64,000 nucleotides of DNA from CAVPNY01 sp963706905 (GCA_963706905.1 CAVPNY010000023.1:269555-333554); one strand, 5' to 3'. Positions 51,220-60,850 are shown, counted from the first letter of the stretch. Notes: generated by a model from the sequence alone, not told the origin. Numbers and translations are program-made.

Positions 51220-53535
51220 CTACGGCGCCGGGTAGGGTTCTCCGGTTTCCAGGTTCATGAATAGTTTAAAGTGATCTGGCCAGTACATCTCGAAGCCATC
51301 GATATACACATACCAGGTGCCTGCCATCGGCTCGCTGATCACTGACCGCTCGGGGGCGTTCAGCGACGCGCCGTCAGTCGCAGCCAGGTTGAACTCAGGA
51401 TCGAACAGCAGCATGTCGATGTCGCTGGTCGGGAACTTGGTCCAGTTGCGGCGGAAGGTCAGGTCGAAGGTAGCCTTGTCGGTGTTCTCAGGGATCTCAA
51501 CCGGGACGACAAAAGTATCGCCCATTTTGATATCCGCTTCAGCCACCAGGCCGTGTAGCGGTAGCTTGAAATTCTCACGCGTCACGCGCATCTTGAAGCT
51601 GACCGGTGCTTCGTTCGAGTAATCTCCGATCAAAGTCACCTTCATCAAACCTGGCAGCATCGGCGCGTAATACGCTTCGGAGCCATCCACAGTCCAGGGG
51701 CCATCCTCGACCTCGATGTTGAAGGCGTCCCCGTAGGCGTACGGATACCAGTAGAGTCCTAATGCTGATTCAACCCCGGTACTGCGCGCATCTTGGACGT
51801 GCACCTCCAGGGAATTGGGCCAGAAAGCATAGGCCGAGTTATCCGCGGTGACGATATCGAAGATCTCGATGTTTACCTTGCTGGTAAACGGAGAGATCTT
51901 GAACACTGCATCGAACTTTTCACTGGCGTTCAGGGTGATCTCATCGGTCTCATAGGTTTCCACCTGACCGCGCACCGCATCGCCCATGACATTCGCCGTC
52001 AGCTTGCCAACCTTCAGGGGGTAGGTAATCGCCAGATCCCGTGTGCGTAGGTGCTCGAAAGCCCCTACAGCGTCCAGGGTGCCAAAACCCTGATCAACCG
52101 GCGCCTGCCAGCTCTCGCCAACTACGTCTGGGTCAGCGCCCAGCAGCAGGGCAGCCCGCAGGTTATACACGCCGGTATCGCCTCCCGTGCGCGCTTCCTT
52201 CCAGGCGTTCAACAGGGCGGCAACGCCTGCGACGGTCGGCGATGAGAACGATGTGCCGCCCGCCCAGCGTATTTCATTATTCGGGCCGGCTTGGAAGTTC
52301 CACAAACCAAGCGCCGAGATATCCAGTCCCAGGTGCCCGGTGCGTAATGGTCCGCGGCTGGAGAAGTTAGTCACCCGCACCTCATCCGTGGGGCGCATCA
52401 CCAGTCCCTGCCCGGCTCCTATACCATAGGTCAGGCCCAGGTATTCGTACAACACACGGGATGAGGCAGCGTAATCCAGGGCGCCTACCGCCAGCGACAC
52501 CTTGGTGGTGGCTGGCGAGCCAATGCTGTTCGGGGTAGGCCCATCATTGCTGGCTGAGCTGACCACAAAGATCTGGTTCTTATAGAACGCCTTCAACATG
52601 ACATCATAGGCATCACCCTCGTCATACACAGATCCGCCACCCAGGCTCATGTTGACTACGTCGACATCCAGCAGTTCGTCCACTTTCAGGCTCAAGACAT
52701 GATCGAGGCCATCCAGGATCACCGACGTCGGCGATCCGCCTCCGTCCTGTGGAAAGACCTTGACCGGGTAGAGCTGAGCAGACGGCGCCTCTCCATAGAT
52801 CGGCACGAAATCCACTGGCCAGGGCAGGTAAGCCGCGACAGCCTGGTACAGCGGATCGCTCGGGTCATCCGAGAAGTCCAGGGAGCAGGCTGAAGCAATC
52901 ACTCCACCTACGTGGGTGCCATGCCAGTGGTTGCTCGGATCGGTGGCGGGGACGCCGTCGCCGGTGGCGTTATAGCCATCCGGGTAACCCGGGGCGCCAA
53001 TCACGGCATGCTCTAAACACACGTTGGATACTGTGCCGGTATCGACCACTGCCACCACGCTGCCCTCCCCATAACCAGTCGCTTCCCAGATCTGGTCGGC
53101 GCCGGTGTACATGAAGTTAGCGTAACCCAGCGGCTTAATTTTCGGCTTGATGGCTGAAGGATCGACCGCCTTCACTTTTATCCCCTTCATGTCCTCCACG
53201 GCATAAGAGGTCGGTCCAACCGTATCCTTCTCAACGCTTGGATAAACCAGCTTATCCTTCTCGTACCGGGTCACTCCCTGGAAGCTGATCACCTCGGCAA
53301 CTTTTGCAATCGGGATGCTGGCCGCTACCGCATGGATATTGCGGTATGCGAATTTGACCGTCCCGCCCACAGCTTCAATCTTGTCTATCAGGGCGCTGGT
53401 CGGGCCATCCGTCTGGATGATCAGGTCAATCGATCCATCCATCTCCACTTCTTGAGCGACCGCCCGGCTGGAGGGGACGGAGAACAGCCCAACAATAAAG
53501 GCCAGGGCGATCAAAAGGGTTACAATTCGTTTCAT
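51220..53535 (-). CDS. Secreted subtilisin-like S8 serine peptidase
   Basis: 771-residue exoprotease. Signal peptide (about 1-27), a propeptide-like region (about 30-105), and a catalytic domain with Asp in VAVVDTGTVSN, His in NHWHGTHVGGVIAS and Ser in GGTSFSSPTVAGVAALL. A C-terminal beta-rich region of about 250 residues follows. Preceded by the conserved leader RNA 53905-54016 and an extended ribosome-like sequence. Confidence 0.93.
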   Translation of the reverse strand: MKRIVTLLIALAFIVGLFSVPSSRAVAQEVEMDGSIDLIIQTDGPTSALIDKIEAVGGTVKFAYRNIHAVAASIPIAKVAEVISFQGVTRYEKDKLVYPSVEKDTVGPTSYAVEDMKGIKVKAVDPSAIKPKIKPLGYANFMYTGADQIWEATGYGEGSVVAVVDTGTVSNVCLEHAVIGAPGYPDGYNATGDGVPATDPSNHWHGTHVGGVIASACSLDFSDDPSDPLYQAVAAYLPWPVDFVPIYGEAPSAQLYPVKVFPQDGGGSPTSVILDGLDHVLSLKVDELLDVDVVNMSLGGGSVYDEGDAYDVMLKAFYKNQIFVVSSASNDGPTPNSIGSPATTKVSLAVGALDYAASSRVLYEYLGLTYGIGAGQGLVMRPTDEVRVTNFSSRGPLRTGHLGLDISALGLWNFQAGPNNEIRWAGGTSFSSPTVAGVAALLNAWKEARTGGDTGVYNLRAALLLGADPDVVGESWQAPVDQGFGTLDAVGAFEHLRTRDLAITYPLKVGKLTANVMGDAVRGQVETYETDEITLNASEKFDAVFKISPFTSKVNIEIFDIVTADNSAYAFWPNSLEVHVQDARSTGVESALGLYWYPYAYGDAFNIEVEDGPWTVDGSEAYYAPMLPGLMKVTLIGDYSNEAPVSFKMRVTRENFKLPLHGLVAEADIKMGDTFVVPVEIPENTDKATFDLTFRRNWTKFPTSDIDMLLFDPEFNLAATDGASLNAPERSVISEPMAGTWYVYIDGFEMYWPDHFKLFMNLETGEPYPAP

Positions 53536-53904
53536 GGTTCAAATGCCTCCTTTTCAAGGCTGATAAGGATTGGTGAATAGGTTTGTTACCTCCGGCAAAC
53601 CGGCTGGCAAATCAACTTCCTGATGCAAACACCTCCTTTCGTTTAGCGCAAAAGTCACTTCCCAGGGATGAAGCCCGGAAAGAAAACGGTCGAGGGGCGA
53701 TAATCACTCTATTTTATGATCCGCTATTCAACATCAAGGGCGCCGTCAATTGACGGCTTGATATCCTAAAACGGATCGAGTATCAAACATTGCATCATCT
53801 ATTTTGGTTGCGGGCGCAACAATCAAAACCAAACTTCTCCCAACCCAAAACCGCCAAACCACCCCAATCGATTACTCTGCGGTGCATCCTGCTACGTTTT
53901 ACGA

Positions 53905-54016
53905 TTAAACCAATCGAAACCGACCGGTGGCCGGTTTCGCAATTGGCTCCCTGCAGGCCTCCCTCCCATCGAGGTCGTGCGACCAGACCAGGCCCACAGA
54001 TCACTGCCTCCACTCG
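53905..54016 (-). ncRNA. Structured leader RNA, copy 1, upstream of S8 peptidase
   Basis: On the minus strand a region closely matching 58338-58448: an identical core (TGGTCTGGTCGCACGACC, then TCGATGGGAGGGAG) enclosed by a covarying stem (GGCCT/AGGCC here, GATCT/AGATC in copy 2), ending in a terminator-like hairpin (CGAAACCG/CGGTTTCG). Position after a promoter and before a secreted peptidase gene fits a riboswitch or attenuator. No known class recognised. Confidence 0.6.
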
Positions 54017-54022
54017 AATAAA

Positions 54023-54051
54023 AATATAGCACATTCTAAAAATGATGTCAA
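54023..54051 (-). promoter_or_regulatory. Promoter of leader RNA copy 1
   Basis: TTGACA, 17-bp spacer, TATATT on the minus strand. The sequence is nearly identical to the promoter at 58455-58483. Confidence 0.8.
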
Positions 54052-54239
54052 TGTTACTTGCGAAATAGTTAGAAAAAACAATTATTTGATCAATCTTCTG
54101 CATGCATACGGTTTTTGTATCTCTCTCCTCATGGAAAGCTCCCCGCCTCGGAACATTTGGGGGAACAATAGCTAAGCGTGGAGCGTCAAGACTATGCTGC
54201 TCCTCAGATCAGGAGCGAAATATCAGAAGGATTCACGCT

Positions 54240-54863
54240 ATGGATTTGATCCCGATATCCCTTCGAGCAGGTCAAAAACATCTTCTCTCACGCATTGCCA
54301 CGGCGCTTACCATAGCAGGCATGGTTTTATTAGCTGCCTGCGCTCAAACCTCTGCCCCCGGTTCCCCCTCCGAGAGCTTATCCACACCGGGCCTTCCAAC
54401 CACCGTATCAAACCACCTCCTTGCGACCCAAGCTCCGGGCGGAGCTTCCCTGCCTCTGGAGACGCCAGCAGGACAATCCAGCGCTACTGTTATCCGGCCT
54501 TTTCAGACCCTCCCAGGAGCAGTTAAACGGGTAGAACCGACTCCAGGAGCTCCCGTTACCGGCGAAGTGCCAGCCAGTCTGCTCACAGAGATATTCCAGG
54601 ATCTGTCCAAGCGCCTGAAGATTGAAATCGAAAAGATTGTAATAGTAAAAGCAGAAGAGGTAGTGTGGAATGATGGTTCACTGGGCTGCCCGCAGCCGGG
54701 TGAGTTCTATACCCAGGCGCTGGTCAATGGTTATTGGCTGATCCTGGAAGTCGACAATGTCGCCTACGATTATCGTGCTTCCGACCGGGGTAATTTTTTC
54801 CTGTGTGAGCCGCCTTCACTGCCTGCAACCCACAGCCCGCCGCAACACACTGCAATCCCTTGA
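54240..54863 (+). CDS. Predicted lipoprotein, unknown function
   Basis: 207 residues with a lipobox (MVLLAAC, about residue 34), a Ser/Pro/Thr-rich linker, and a C-terminal domain with NDGSLGCPQPGEFYTQALVNGYWLILEV, a pattern I recall from many uncharacterised Chloroflexota envelope proteins. ATG 54240 is preceded by AAGGA; the longer frame from 54102 has no membrane-targeting logic. Confidence 0.75.
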   Translation: MDLIPISLRAGQKHLLSRIATALTIAGMVLLAACAQTSAPGSPSESLSTPGLPTTVSNHLLATQAPGGASLPLETPAGQSSATVIRPFQTLPGAVKRVEPTPGAPVTGEVPASLLTEIFQDLSKRLKIEIEKIVIVKAEEVVWNDGSLGCPQPGEFYTQALVNGYWLILEVDNVAYDYRASDRGNFFLCEPPSLPATHSPPQHTAIP

Positions 54864-54890
54864 TGATCCGATCGGGCGGGCTGATAAAGT

Positions 54891-54920
54891 TCTTCCCCTC
54901 CCGCAATTGGGAGGGGAAGA
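54891..54920. terminator. Bidirectional terminator
   Basis: Perfect 12-bp stem TCTTCCCCTCCC/GGGAGGGGAAGA with a 6-base loop between the convergent lipoprotein and S8 genes. Confidence 0.75.
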
Positions 54921-54955
54921 GTTTAATGTCTGTTCGATTGAGGCGTGATCAGCCC

Positions 54956-57718
54956 TTACGGGATAACCTTGATGCCAATCGCCTCTTTCCAGGCTGGAGC
55001 GCCGCCGCGGATATCGCCGCGCGCCGCATCTAGGAAGAGCAGAACGCCCGTCTCCGTCGTGTCATTGCCGGCTCCGAAGTCCAACACGGCCAGCGTTTCC
55101 GTGGCGCCAGGAGCGACATCATTGCTCATCAGCCCAAGATAGCGCTCGCCCAGAGGCGCGACCGTGATCCCATCCAGGTAGTCGGTGACAGTTCCGGAGA
55201 AGTAGTAATCACTTGCCAACACCATCATGTCGATCGGCTGGAAGAAGTTGGCCGCGTTCATGCCGATCTGCTCGCCGCAGAAGTACAGGGCGGTGTTGCC
55301 GCTGTTGGTGCCGTGATCCGTGAGGAAGAACGCCGTAGCATCGCCGGTCGCCAGGTCGACCACCCAGGCGACGTTGCGTCCATCGGACAGGCTCGTCGAC
55401 AGGGACAGATCGAAGTTGAAGATATCGTAGTCAAAGACCCCATCCTGATTGACATCCAGATAGAAGTCAAAGGAGGCTGGCGCAACCGCATGGGTTTGCC
55501 GTTCCCAGGTGTTGACCGCAAATGCCATCACGAAGGATTCATCTGCTGAACAGTAGCCAGCCGGGACCGGGTAAGTGGCCACGCCCACATAACGTAGATC
55601 GACGATGGCGGTATTCGCGCCTCGTTCGCCTTCCGGGATGTTGGGGCTGGTGCCGATCAGCGAGTAGGTATCGATGTACCCCACGCCGACGCCATGATTC
55701 GACAGCTCAACAAAGCCAGCTGGGATGCCTTCATATTCGCCCGTGATCTTCACGCTGTTCGAGCTGGAGCTGACCTTTCCAGATAGCCGCGGCAGCACGT
55801 GCCAGGCCATGTGCAATGGCTCAGCGTCGTCGTCATCCGTGTTGATGTTGTCAAACACCAGGTAGCCGTCATACTCGAACTCGGTCAACGCGTCCGGGTT
55901 GGCCCCATTGCCGCCAGAGTCCAGGCCCCACTCGCGCAGCTTGGCGCCGTCGATCTTCAGCTTCACATCGAACTTAACCGTCCCCAGCGCAGGCACCATG
56001 ACATGGTCCGGGACCTGGAAGGAGACCGCGCCGTTGTCTTCATCCTCGACGAAGCGGAAGGTGGGCTGCAAAGCATAGACGATCGGCGACACGCTGTAGT
56101 TGCGCAAGGTGACCGTCTTCTTCAGCTCCACGAAAGGTTTGGTGACATCGACGAAGCCGAAGGACAGGGCGCCGGTCCACTTGGAGGCGTCCCAGGCCGC
56201 CGCCGGGGAGGCCACCGCCCGGTCGACGCGCACTTCGCCGCCGCCGATGCGGCTGATCGGTGCCAGGTAGCCGCCGAAGAATTCCGGCTCGTTCATGATG
56301 TCGGTCTCAGCGGTATTCATCAATATCGCTTTGATGTCCATCGGCCAGCGGGCCGGGAAGGCCTGCATAAGCAGCGCCGCCGAACCGGTCACCATGGGGG
56401 CTGCACCGGAAGTGCCACCGAAGGCTCCAACTTCCGTACCGGTGCCGTAAATCGCAGACACCGACGCGCCGGGCGCGCCGATCTCCGGTTTAATCAGGCT
56501 CTTCTGCATGGATGGACCGCGCGAAGAAGAACCAACCATATGCATGACCAGCGGGATGCCGGCCGCCGGGTCAAAGCGAGCCACCACACCGCTATCGATG
56601 AATTCCTTGATCATTTCCGAATCTGCCTGGCTGATCATGAAGCCGGGGATCGTGATGGGCTCATCGCCGCCAAACCCGCCTTCAAACGGATCGCCGGGGG
56701 CGACCATTCCAATGATCCCCACCAGCCCGCCCGCATCGCCAACGTTTTTGATCTTCAGCGAGAAGTTGCAGGCACCGCGATCCACCAGCACGATCTTGCC
56801 GCTCAGGGAGCCGGCCGTGAAAGCCGCACACCCATCCAGATTTCCACCGGCGCCGTCGCCATACTGCATCGGCGCTTCAACCAGGCTGGTCAGCGGCACC
56901 GACCACGGCTGGAAGACAGCCGCATACAACCCGGCGATGTCCGCCGGCGACACGACCTCCAGAAGCATCTGGACTGCGGAAGGTACGCTGGTCTGCGCTA
57001 CCGAGAGCGCGGAAGACACCACCGAGGGTGTACCGGCTATATAAGGCTTATCGCCGCCGTTGCCGGCGGAGGCCACCGTCAGCACGCCCACTTTGAAGGC
57101 CATATGCGCCGCGGTGGAAAGGTCATCTTCAAAGGCTTGCCCATAGTTAGAGCCCAGCGACATGTGGATGATATCGACCTTGTCGCCCAGGAAGCCATCC
57201 CCGTTCGGGTCAACCGCGAACTCCATGCCTTGCATCAAGGCCACCCCGCTGCAGGCGGTTGAGATCGACGAGCAGACTTTCACCGCATACAGGCTGGCGC
57301 CTGGGGCGACGCCTAACTGCCCGGCAATGATATCGGCTACATGCGTGCCATGCCCACCATCAGAGCCATCGTCCAGCGGGTCCGGATCCGGTACTTCGTC
57401 CGTATCGGGCCAGGTGTTGCCGACAAAGTCATAACCGCCGATCACCTTGGCGGTGGGGAAGCTACCCGGCTCGATGATCGTCGGATCATTGGCCGCATAT
57501 TCGGCCGGGTCCCCGGAGCCGCCCAGGGCAGCATGCGTGTAATCGATGCCGCTATCCAGAACCGCCACGCGCACACCGCTGCCGTCGTAGCCCATTTCCT
57601 GGACTGCGGTGGCGCCGATGTATGGCACAGTCTCGGTCAGATCCTTTTCGTAATCCTTAATCGGCATGGATCGAGACGACGTCTGGGTCAGCCGCCAGCT
57701 CAGGCAAGGCGCCAGCAT
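54956..57718 (-). CDS. Secreted S8 serine peptidase with PA domain, main part
   Basis: Catalytic and C-terminal part of a subtilisin-like peptidase: Asp in VAVLDSGIDYTHAALGG, His in GGHGTHVADIIAG, an inserted protease-associated domain (IVLVDRGACNFSLKIKNV), and Ser in GGTSGAAPMVTGSAALLMQ. The C-terminal half is beta-rich. The first ~17 residues of this frame are an out-of-frame artefact; real coding joins from the next entry at IKDYEKDLTETVPYIGA. Confidence 0.9.
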   Translation of the reverse strand: MLAPCLSWRLTQTSSRSMPIKDYEKDLTETVPYIGATAVQEMGYDGSGVRVAVLDSGIDYTHAALGGSGDPAEYAANDPTIIEPGSFPTAKVIGGYDFVGNTWPDTDEVPDPDPLDDGSDGGHGTHVADIIAGQLGVAPGASLYAVKVCSSISTACSGVALMQGMEFAVDPNGDGFLGDKVDIIHMSLGSNYGQAFEDDLSTAAHMAFKVGVLTVASAGNGGDKPYIAGTPSVVSSALSVAQTSVPSAVQMLLEVVSPADIAGLYAAVFQPWSVPLTSLVEAPMQYGDGAGGNLDGCAAFTAGSLSGKIVLVDRGACNFSLKIKNVGDAGGLVGIIGMVAPGDPFEGGFGGDEPITIPGFMISQADSEMIKEFIDSGVVARFDPAAGIPLVMHMVGSSSRGPSMQKSLIKPEIGAPGASVSAIYGTGTEVGAFGGTSGAAPMVTGSAALLMQAFPARWPMDIKAILMNTAETDIMNEPEFFGGYLAPISRIGGGEVRVDRAVASPAAAWDASKWTGALSFGFVDVTKPFVELKKTVTLRNYSVSPIVYALQPTFRFVEDEDNGAVSFQVPDHVMVPALGTVKFDVKLKIDGAKLREWGLDSGGNGANPDALTEFEYDGYLVFDNINTDDDDAEPLHMAWHVLPRLSGKVSSSSNSVKITGEYEGIPAGFVELSNHGVGVGYIDTYSLIGTSPNIPEGERGANTAIVDLRYVGVATYPVPAGYCSADESFVMAFAVNTWERQTHAVAPASFDFYLDVNQDGVFDYDIFNFDLSLSTSLSDGRNVAWVVDLATGDATAFFLTDHGTNSGNTALYFCGEQIGMNAANFFQPIDMMVLASDYYFSGTVTDYLDGITVAPLGERYLGLMSNDVAPGATETLAVLDFGAGNDTTETGVLLFLDAARGDIRGGAPAWKEAIGIKVIP

Positions 57719-58121
57719 TGATTTTCAGCATGACCGCATTCAGCGTCTTTTGCATGCTGCCAAGAACCTTGGTCTGCTTGTCCACGCCTTTGGCGCGCGC
57801 GATGAACTGTTTCTGCTGGGTGGAAATATCCTTACCGCGCGCCAGTTGCGCCACCCGGCCTTTCCCGGCCGCAGCCACTGCACCGACTGGTTCGCCCTTC
57901 AATTGGACGATCACCCGCTGCGATCCCTTCGAGGAGATCAGCGAAGCCTCCATCTTGCCGGGCAGTGTCACGTCCTGGGCTTGCGCAGGAGAGTCGAGCT
58001 TGAGCCCGGCCAGCGCTTCCGGTAGTGCTTTTTCTGGTCGCTCGCCTTGAGCCACAGCCGCTGATGAAAGCGAAAGAGCCAGCGCCAGGATTAAGAAAAC
58101 ATTGATAAGCAACCGTTTCAT
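57657..58121 (-). CDS. S8 peptidase N-terminus (signal peptide and inhibitor I9 propeptide) before a frameshift
   Basis: 154 residues: signal peptide (MKRLLINVFLILALALS...AQG) and an I9-type propeptide (QRVIVQLKGEPV, LNAVMLKINAGALPELAADPDVVSIHA). It stops at 57657, but one base too many near 57663-57668 separates it from the catalytic part; with one base fewer the join reads VVSIHPIKDYEKDL. The full protein is about 1055 residues. Confidence 0.88.
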   Translation of the reverse strand: MKRLLINVFLILALALSLSSAAVAQGERPEKALPEALAGLKLDSPAQAQDVTLPGKMEASLISSKGSQRVIVQLKGEPVGAVAAAGKGRVAQLARGKDISTQQKQFIARAKGVDKQTKVLGSMQKTLNAVMLKINAGALPELAADPDVVSIHAD

Positions 58122-58337
58122 GGAAACATCCCTCCTAGAAGATGTTTATATTTTTCCAAATGCTTACTAGGTTGTATTCGGATTGGATGAACGAACTCTA
58201 TACGGAAAAAGTATCAGAATGTCTAAACTGGGTTACCTCCTTTCGATAACATTCCAGGCTCATATCTAGAGTCAAACCTTACCACTTAAAGAAATCTGTA
58301 CCCTGCTCCTGTACCTGGCTGCGATATTCCTACCCCT

Positions 58338-58448
58338 TAAACAAAAGAAACCGACCAGGTGGCCGGTTTCGCATCTGGCTCCCTGCAGATCTCCCTCCCA
58401 TCGAGGTCGTGCGACCAGACCAGATCTGCAGATCGTCGCCTCCACTCT
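58338..58448 (-). ncRNA. Structured leader RNA, copy 2, upstream of S8 peptidase
   Basis: Second copy of the leader at 53905-54016 with the same core, a compensated stem (GATCT/AGATC) and a terminator hairpin (GAAACCG/CGGTTTC) followed by TTTTGTTT on the minus strand. The downstream gene starts at 58121. Confidence 0.62.
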
Positions 58449-58454
58449 GTTTAG

Positions 58455-58483
58455 AATATAGCACATTCCAAATATGATGTCAA
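58455..58483 (-). promoter_or_regulatory. Promoter of leader RNA copy 2
   Basis: TTGACA, 17-bp spacer, TATATT on the minus strand. Confidence 0.8.
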
Positions 58484-58586
58484 TGTTACCATTTACCTAA
58501 TCGACCCATAACCAATTTCAAACCCATGCTTGCCCTCAAGCTGGCTGACGAATTTCTCCAATGGTAGGAGATATTTTTATCTATTT

Positions 58587-58602
58587 TAGAAGTTACGCAG
58601 TT
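58587..58602. repeat. Solo left end of the MITE-like element
   Basis: TAGAAGTTACGCAGTT is identical to the left inverted repeat of copies A and B. No matching right end follows. Confidence 0.6.
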
Positions 58603-58642
58603 CATGGGGGAAGTGCGGGGTAGGGATGTCAATCAGAAAGCC

Positions 58643-58673
58643 GAAGCTCCCTGGTGATGGAACAGGGAGCTTC
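58643..58673 (-). terminator. Terminator of the repeat-protein gene
   Basis: Perfect 11-bp stem GAAGCTCCCTG/CAGGGAGCTTC with a 9-base loop, about 67 bases past the stop at 58740; a weak T-rich tail on the minus strand. Confidence 0.65.
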
Positions 58674-58739
58674 TTGATCAGACGGAGAATTTATTGGCTG
58701 ATAATAGGTTATCCGGAAATCAGTTAGAGTTCACTTAGC

Positions 58740-59504
58740 TCATTTATCAGCTTGGACTGTAGCAAAGCGGCGGGCGAGGGATAGCTCTGGGTTGGCTGCC
58801 AGGTATTCCCAGCCACTATTTCTTTCCATTTCCTTTGCAAAACGCCGTGCCAGGATTAACTCTGGATTAGTGGAGACGTTTACCTGGCTAGCAGCTGGAT
58901 TCAGGTTGACTGCATTGCGGCGAGCCAGCGCCAGCTCCGGGTTGGCTCTCAGTGAGGCCTGGCTTGACATTTGATCCTGCGCCGCAGCATAGCGGCGGGC
59001 TAAGATTACTTCGGGATCGAGCCCAGCGGAGATCTGGCGGTTAGTCTGATCTACCTCGGTTACCGAGCGGCGAGCCAGCGCCAGCTCCGGGTTGGCCGCT
59101 AGCGAGGCCTGGCCCGACATCTGATCCTGCGCTGCAGCATAGCGGCGGGCCAAGATTACTTCGGGATCGAGCCCAGCGGAGATCTGGCGGTTAGTCTGAT
59201 CTACCTCGGTTACCAAGCGGCGAGCCAGCGCCAGCTCCGGCTTGGCCCTCAGCGAGGCCTGGCCTGACATTTGATCCTGCGCTGCAGCATAGCGGCGGGC
59301 CAGCATTAACTCAGGGTTGGAAGCCAGAGGAGCCCCAACTGCAGAAATGTTCGTAGCGGCCTGCAGGGTTGCTGCCCTTGAATAGACAATGGCTGCCGTG
59401 AGTAAAAAGGTTGCCACCAGGATTACACCCAAAATGGTTCGACCAACAATCCGTGGACCTTTCTCGCCCGAGACAACTACCTTATAAATCGATTTGGTGT
59501 TCAT
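58740..59504 (-). CDS. Membrane-anchored protein with eight 25-residue LARR repeats
   Basis: 254 residues. One N-terminal membrane helix (about 22-42) is followed by eight tandem 25-residue units beginning xPExxLARR (for example NPELALARR), the rest of each unit being helical and polar (YAAAQDQMSGQASL, VTEVDQTNRQISAG). The inner repeats are almost identical at DNA level, indicating recent expansion by units of 150 bp. No family known. It may form an extended helical rod or coiled surface outside the membrane. Confidence 0.8.
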   Translation of the reverse strand: MNTKSIYKVVVSGEKGPRIVGRTILGVILVATFLLTAAIVYSRAATLQAATNISAVGAPLASNPELMLARRYAAAQDQMSGQASLRAKPELALARRLVTEVDQTNRQISAGLDPEVILARRYAAAQDQMSGQASLAANPELALARRSVTEVDQTNRQISAGLDPEVILARRYAAAQDQMSSQASLRANPELALARRNAVNLNPAASQVNVSTNPELILARRFAKEMERNSGWEYLAANPELSLARRFATVQADK

Positions 59505-60004
59505 TTTATTCTCCTTTACAGAAAACTTTTATATGGGACTGACTGGTTAAGGTTGATAGTATTATTGCACCTATTCAGAGCGAATTGGTCTACTTTTGAG
59601 GTACAATAAAGGAGACAAAAAGAGTGACTTTTTTCAATCGCCCCCCTACCAAAGAATTGAAGAGAGTATTAACAAGCAGCTCCCTGTCGAAGCCATCGCC
59701 TCAGAGCAGGTCATCGGCAAGGAGATGACCCTCGAGCGCGCCATTGAGTATGCTCTCCAGGGTGTTGATTGACTTTTGAAATATCCAACCTGGATCCATG
59801 CTCGATGTCTGACCAATTTGTAGTCGAACGGATTATTGATTTATAATCGTTTTTGGGAAGGGATTGAATGAAAATAGATCTCCAATACTAAATAATCCAT
59901 CACCCAGGAAGGAGGCTGTTTGGCCTGAGCTTAGTAAATCACCCCAGACATTACTTGCGGATCGACTGCTCCATCCCATAAACCCCTAATAAAGGAGATT
60001 AAGT
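59505..60004. other. 500-bp region with only a gene remnant
   Basis: Apart from the short remnant at 59618-59772, nothing coding or structured was found. AT-rich stretches near 59830-59860 could contain the promoter of the nuclease gene. Confidence 0.5.
59618..59772 (+). pseudogene. C-terminal fragment of a large LuxR/ATPase-type regulator
   Basis: Open frame ending SEQVIGKEMTLERAIEYAL and a stop. It resembles the extreme C-terminus of multi-domain ATPase regulators (ending in G+xMTLExAIxYAL). No upstream part exists, so it is a remnant. Confidence 0.45.
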
Positions 60005-60850
60005 ATGGCTCACAAGACTCGATGGTTTCGCATCCTATCTGGCTCATTCATCCTGGCAATCGTCCTGGCCAACCTGCCCCTGGCAGGAATTTCCTATCTC
60101 CACGCTTTCGCCCAAACTGAACCGGTATTTATCAACGAAATCCATTACGACAACACTGGCACCGATGCCGGCGAGGCGATCGAAATCGCCGGGCCGGCCG
60201 GGACCGACCTCACCGGTTGGTCTTTGGTGCTGTATAACGGCAGCAACGGCGCGGTTTACAGAACCAACGTATTAAGTGGTGTGATCCCCGACCTGCAGAA
60301 CGGGTTTGGTGCTATATTTGTCACATACCCGACCGACGGAATCCAGAATGGCTCCCCGGACGGGATGGCTCTGGTGGATGCCTCCAACAGCGTCATCCAA
60401 TTCCTGAGCTATGAAGGAACCGTTACCGGAGTAGGAGGGGCGGCCAACGGCATGACCAGCACCGATATCGGCGTTAGTGAAGGCAGTTCAACTCCTGTGG
60501 GATATTCGCTCCAGCTCACCGGCGCCGGCAGCATGTATGGCGATTTTACCTGGACCGCCTCCTCGCCCAACACCTTCGGCGCGATCAACAGCGGGCAGAC
60601 TTTCGGCGTGGTCGGCCCCGCCGATCCCGTGATCAATGAATTTGTCGCCAATCATGTCGGAACAGACACAAACGAATACATCGAAATCTTCGGCGATCCA
60701 GGTACCGATTACAGCGCCTTTTCCTTGCTGCAACTCGAGGGTGACTTTACATCTACTGGCGCAACCGGTCTAATTGATAAAGTCTCGGATACTTGGCGCC
60801 ACCAACCCAAGTGGTTTTTGGTGGAGTGGCATTCTGACCGATGCTATTGA
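60005..60850 (+). CDS. Extracellular nuclease, N-terminal lamin-tail-domain part before a frameshift
   Basis: 281 residues: signal peptide (about 1-37) and two lamin-tail (LTD)-like domains (FINEIHYDNTGTDAGEAIEI; INEFVANHVGTDTNEYIEIF). The last ~25 residues are out of frame. The true reading continues in the next entry after one indel near 60785-60805 (the join reads ...GLIDKV then GATNPSGFWWSGIL). Confidence 0.85.
   Translation: MAHKTRWFRILSGSFILAIVLANLPLAGISYLHAFAQTEPVFINEIHYDNTGTDAGEAIEIAGPAGTDLTGWSLVLYNGSNGAVYRTNVLSGVIPDLQNGFGAIFVTYPTDGIQNGSPDGMALVDASNSVIQFLSYEGTVTGVGGAANGMTSTDIGVSEGSSTPVGYSLQLTGAGSMYGDFTWTASSPNTFGAINSGQTFGVVGPADPVINEFVANHVGTDTNEYIEIFGDPGTDYSAFSLLQLEGDFTSTGATGLIDKVSDTWRHQPKWFLVEWHSDRCY

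Noticed and set aside
58740..59504. CRISPR-like regular repeats
   Set aside because: Units of 75 and 150 bp are contiguous, without unique spacers, and encode an open protein repeat.
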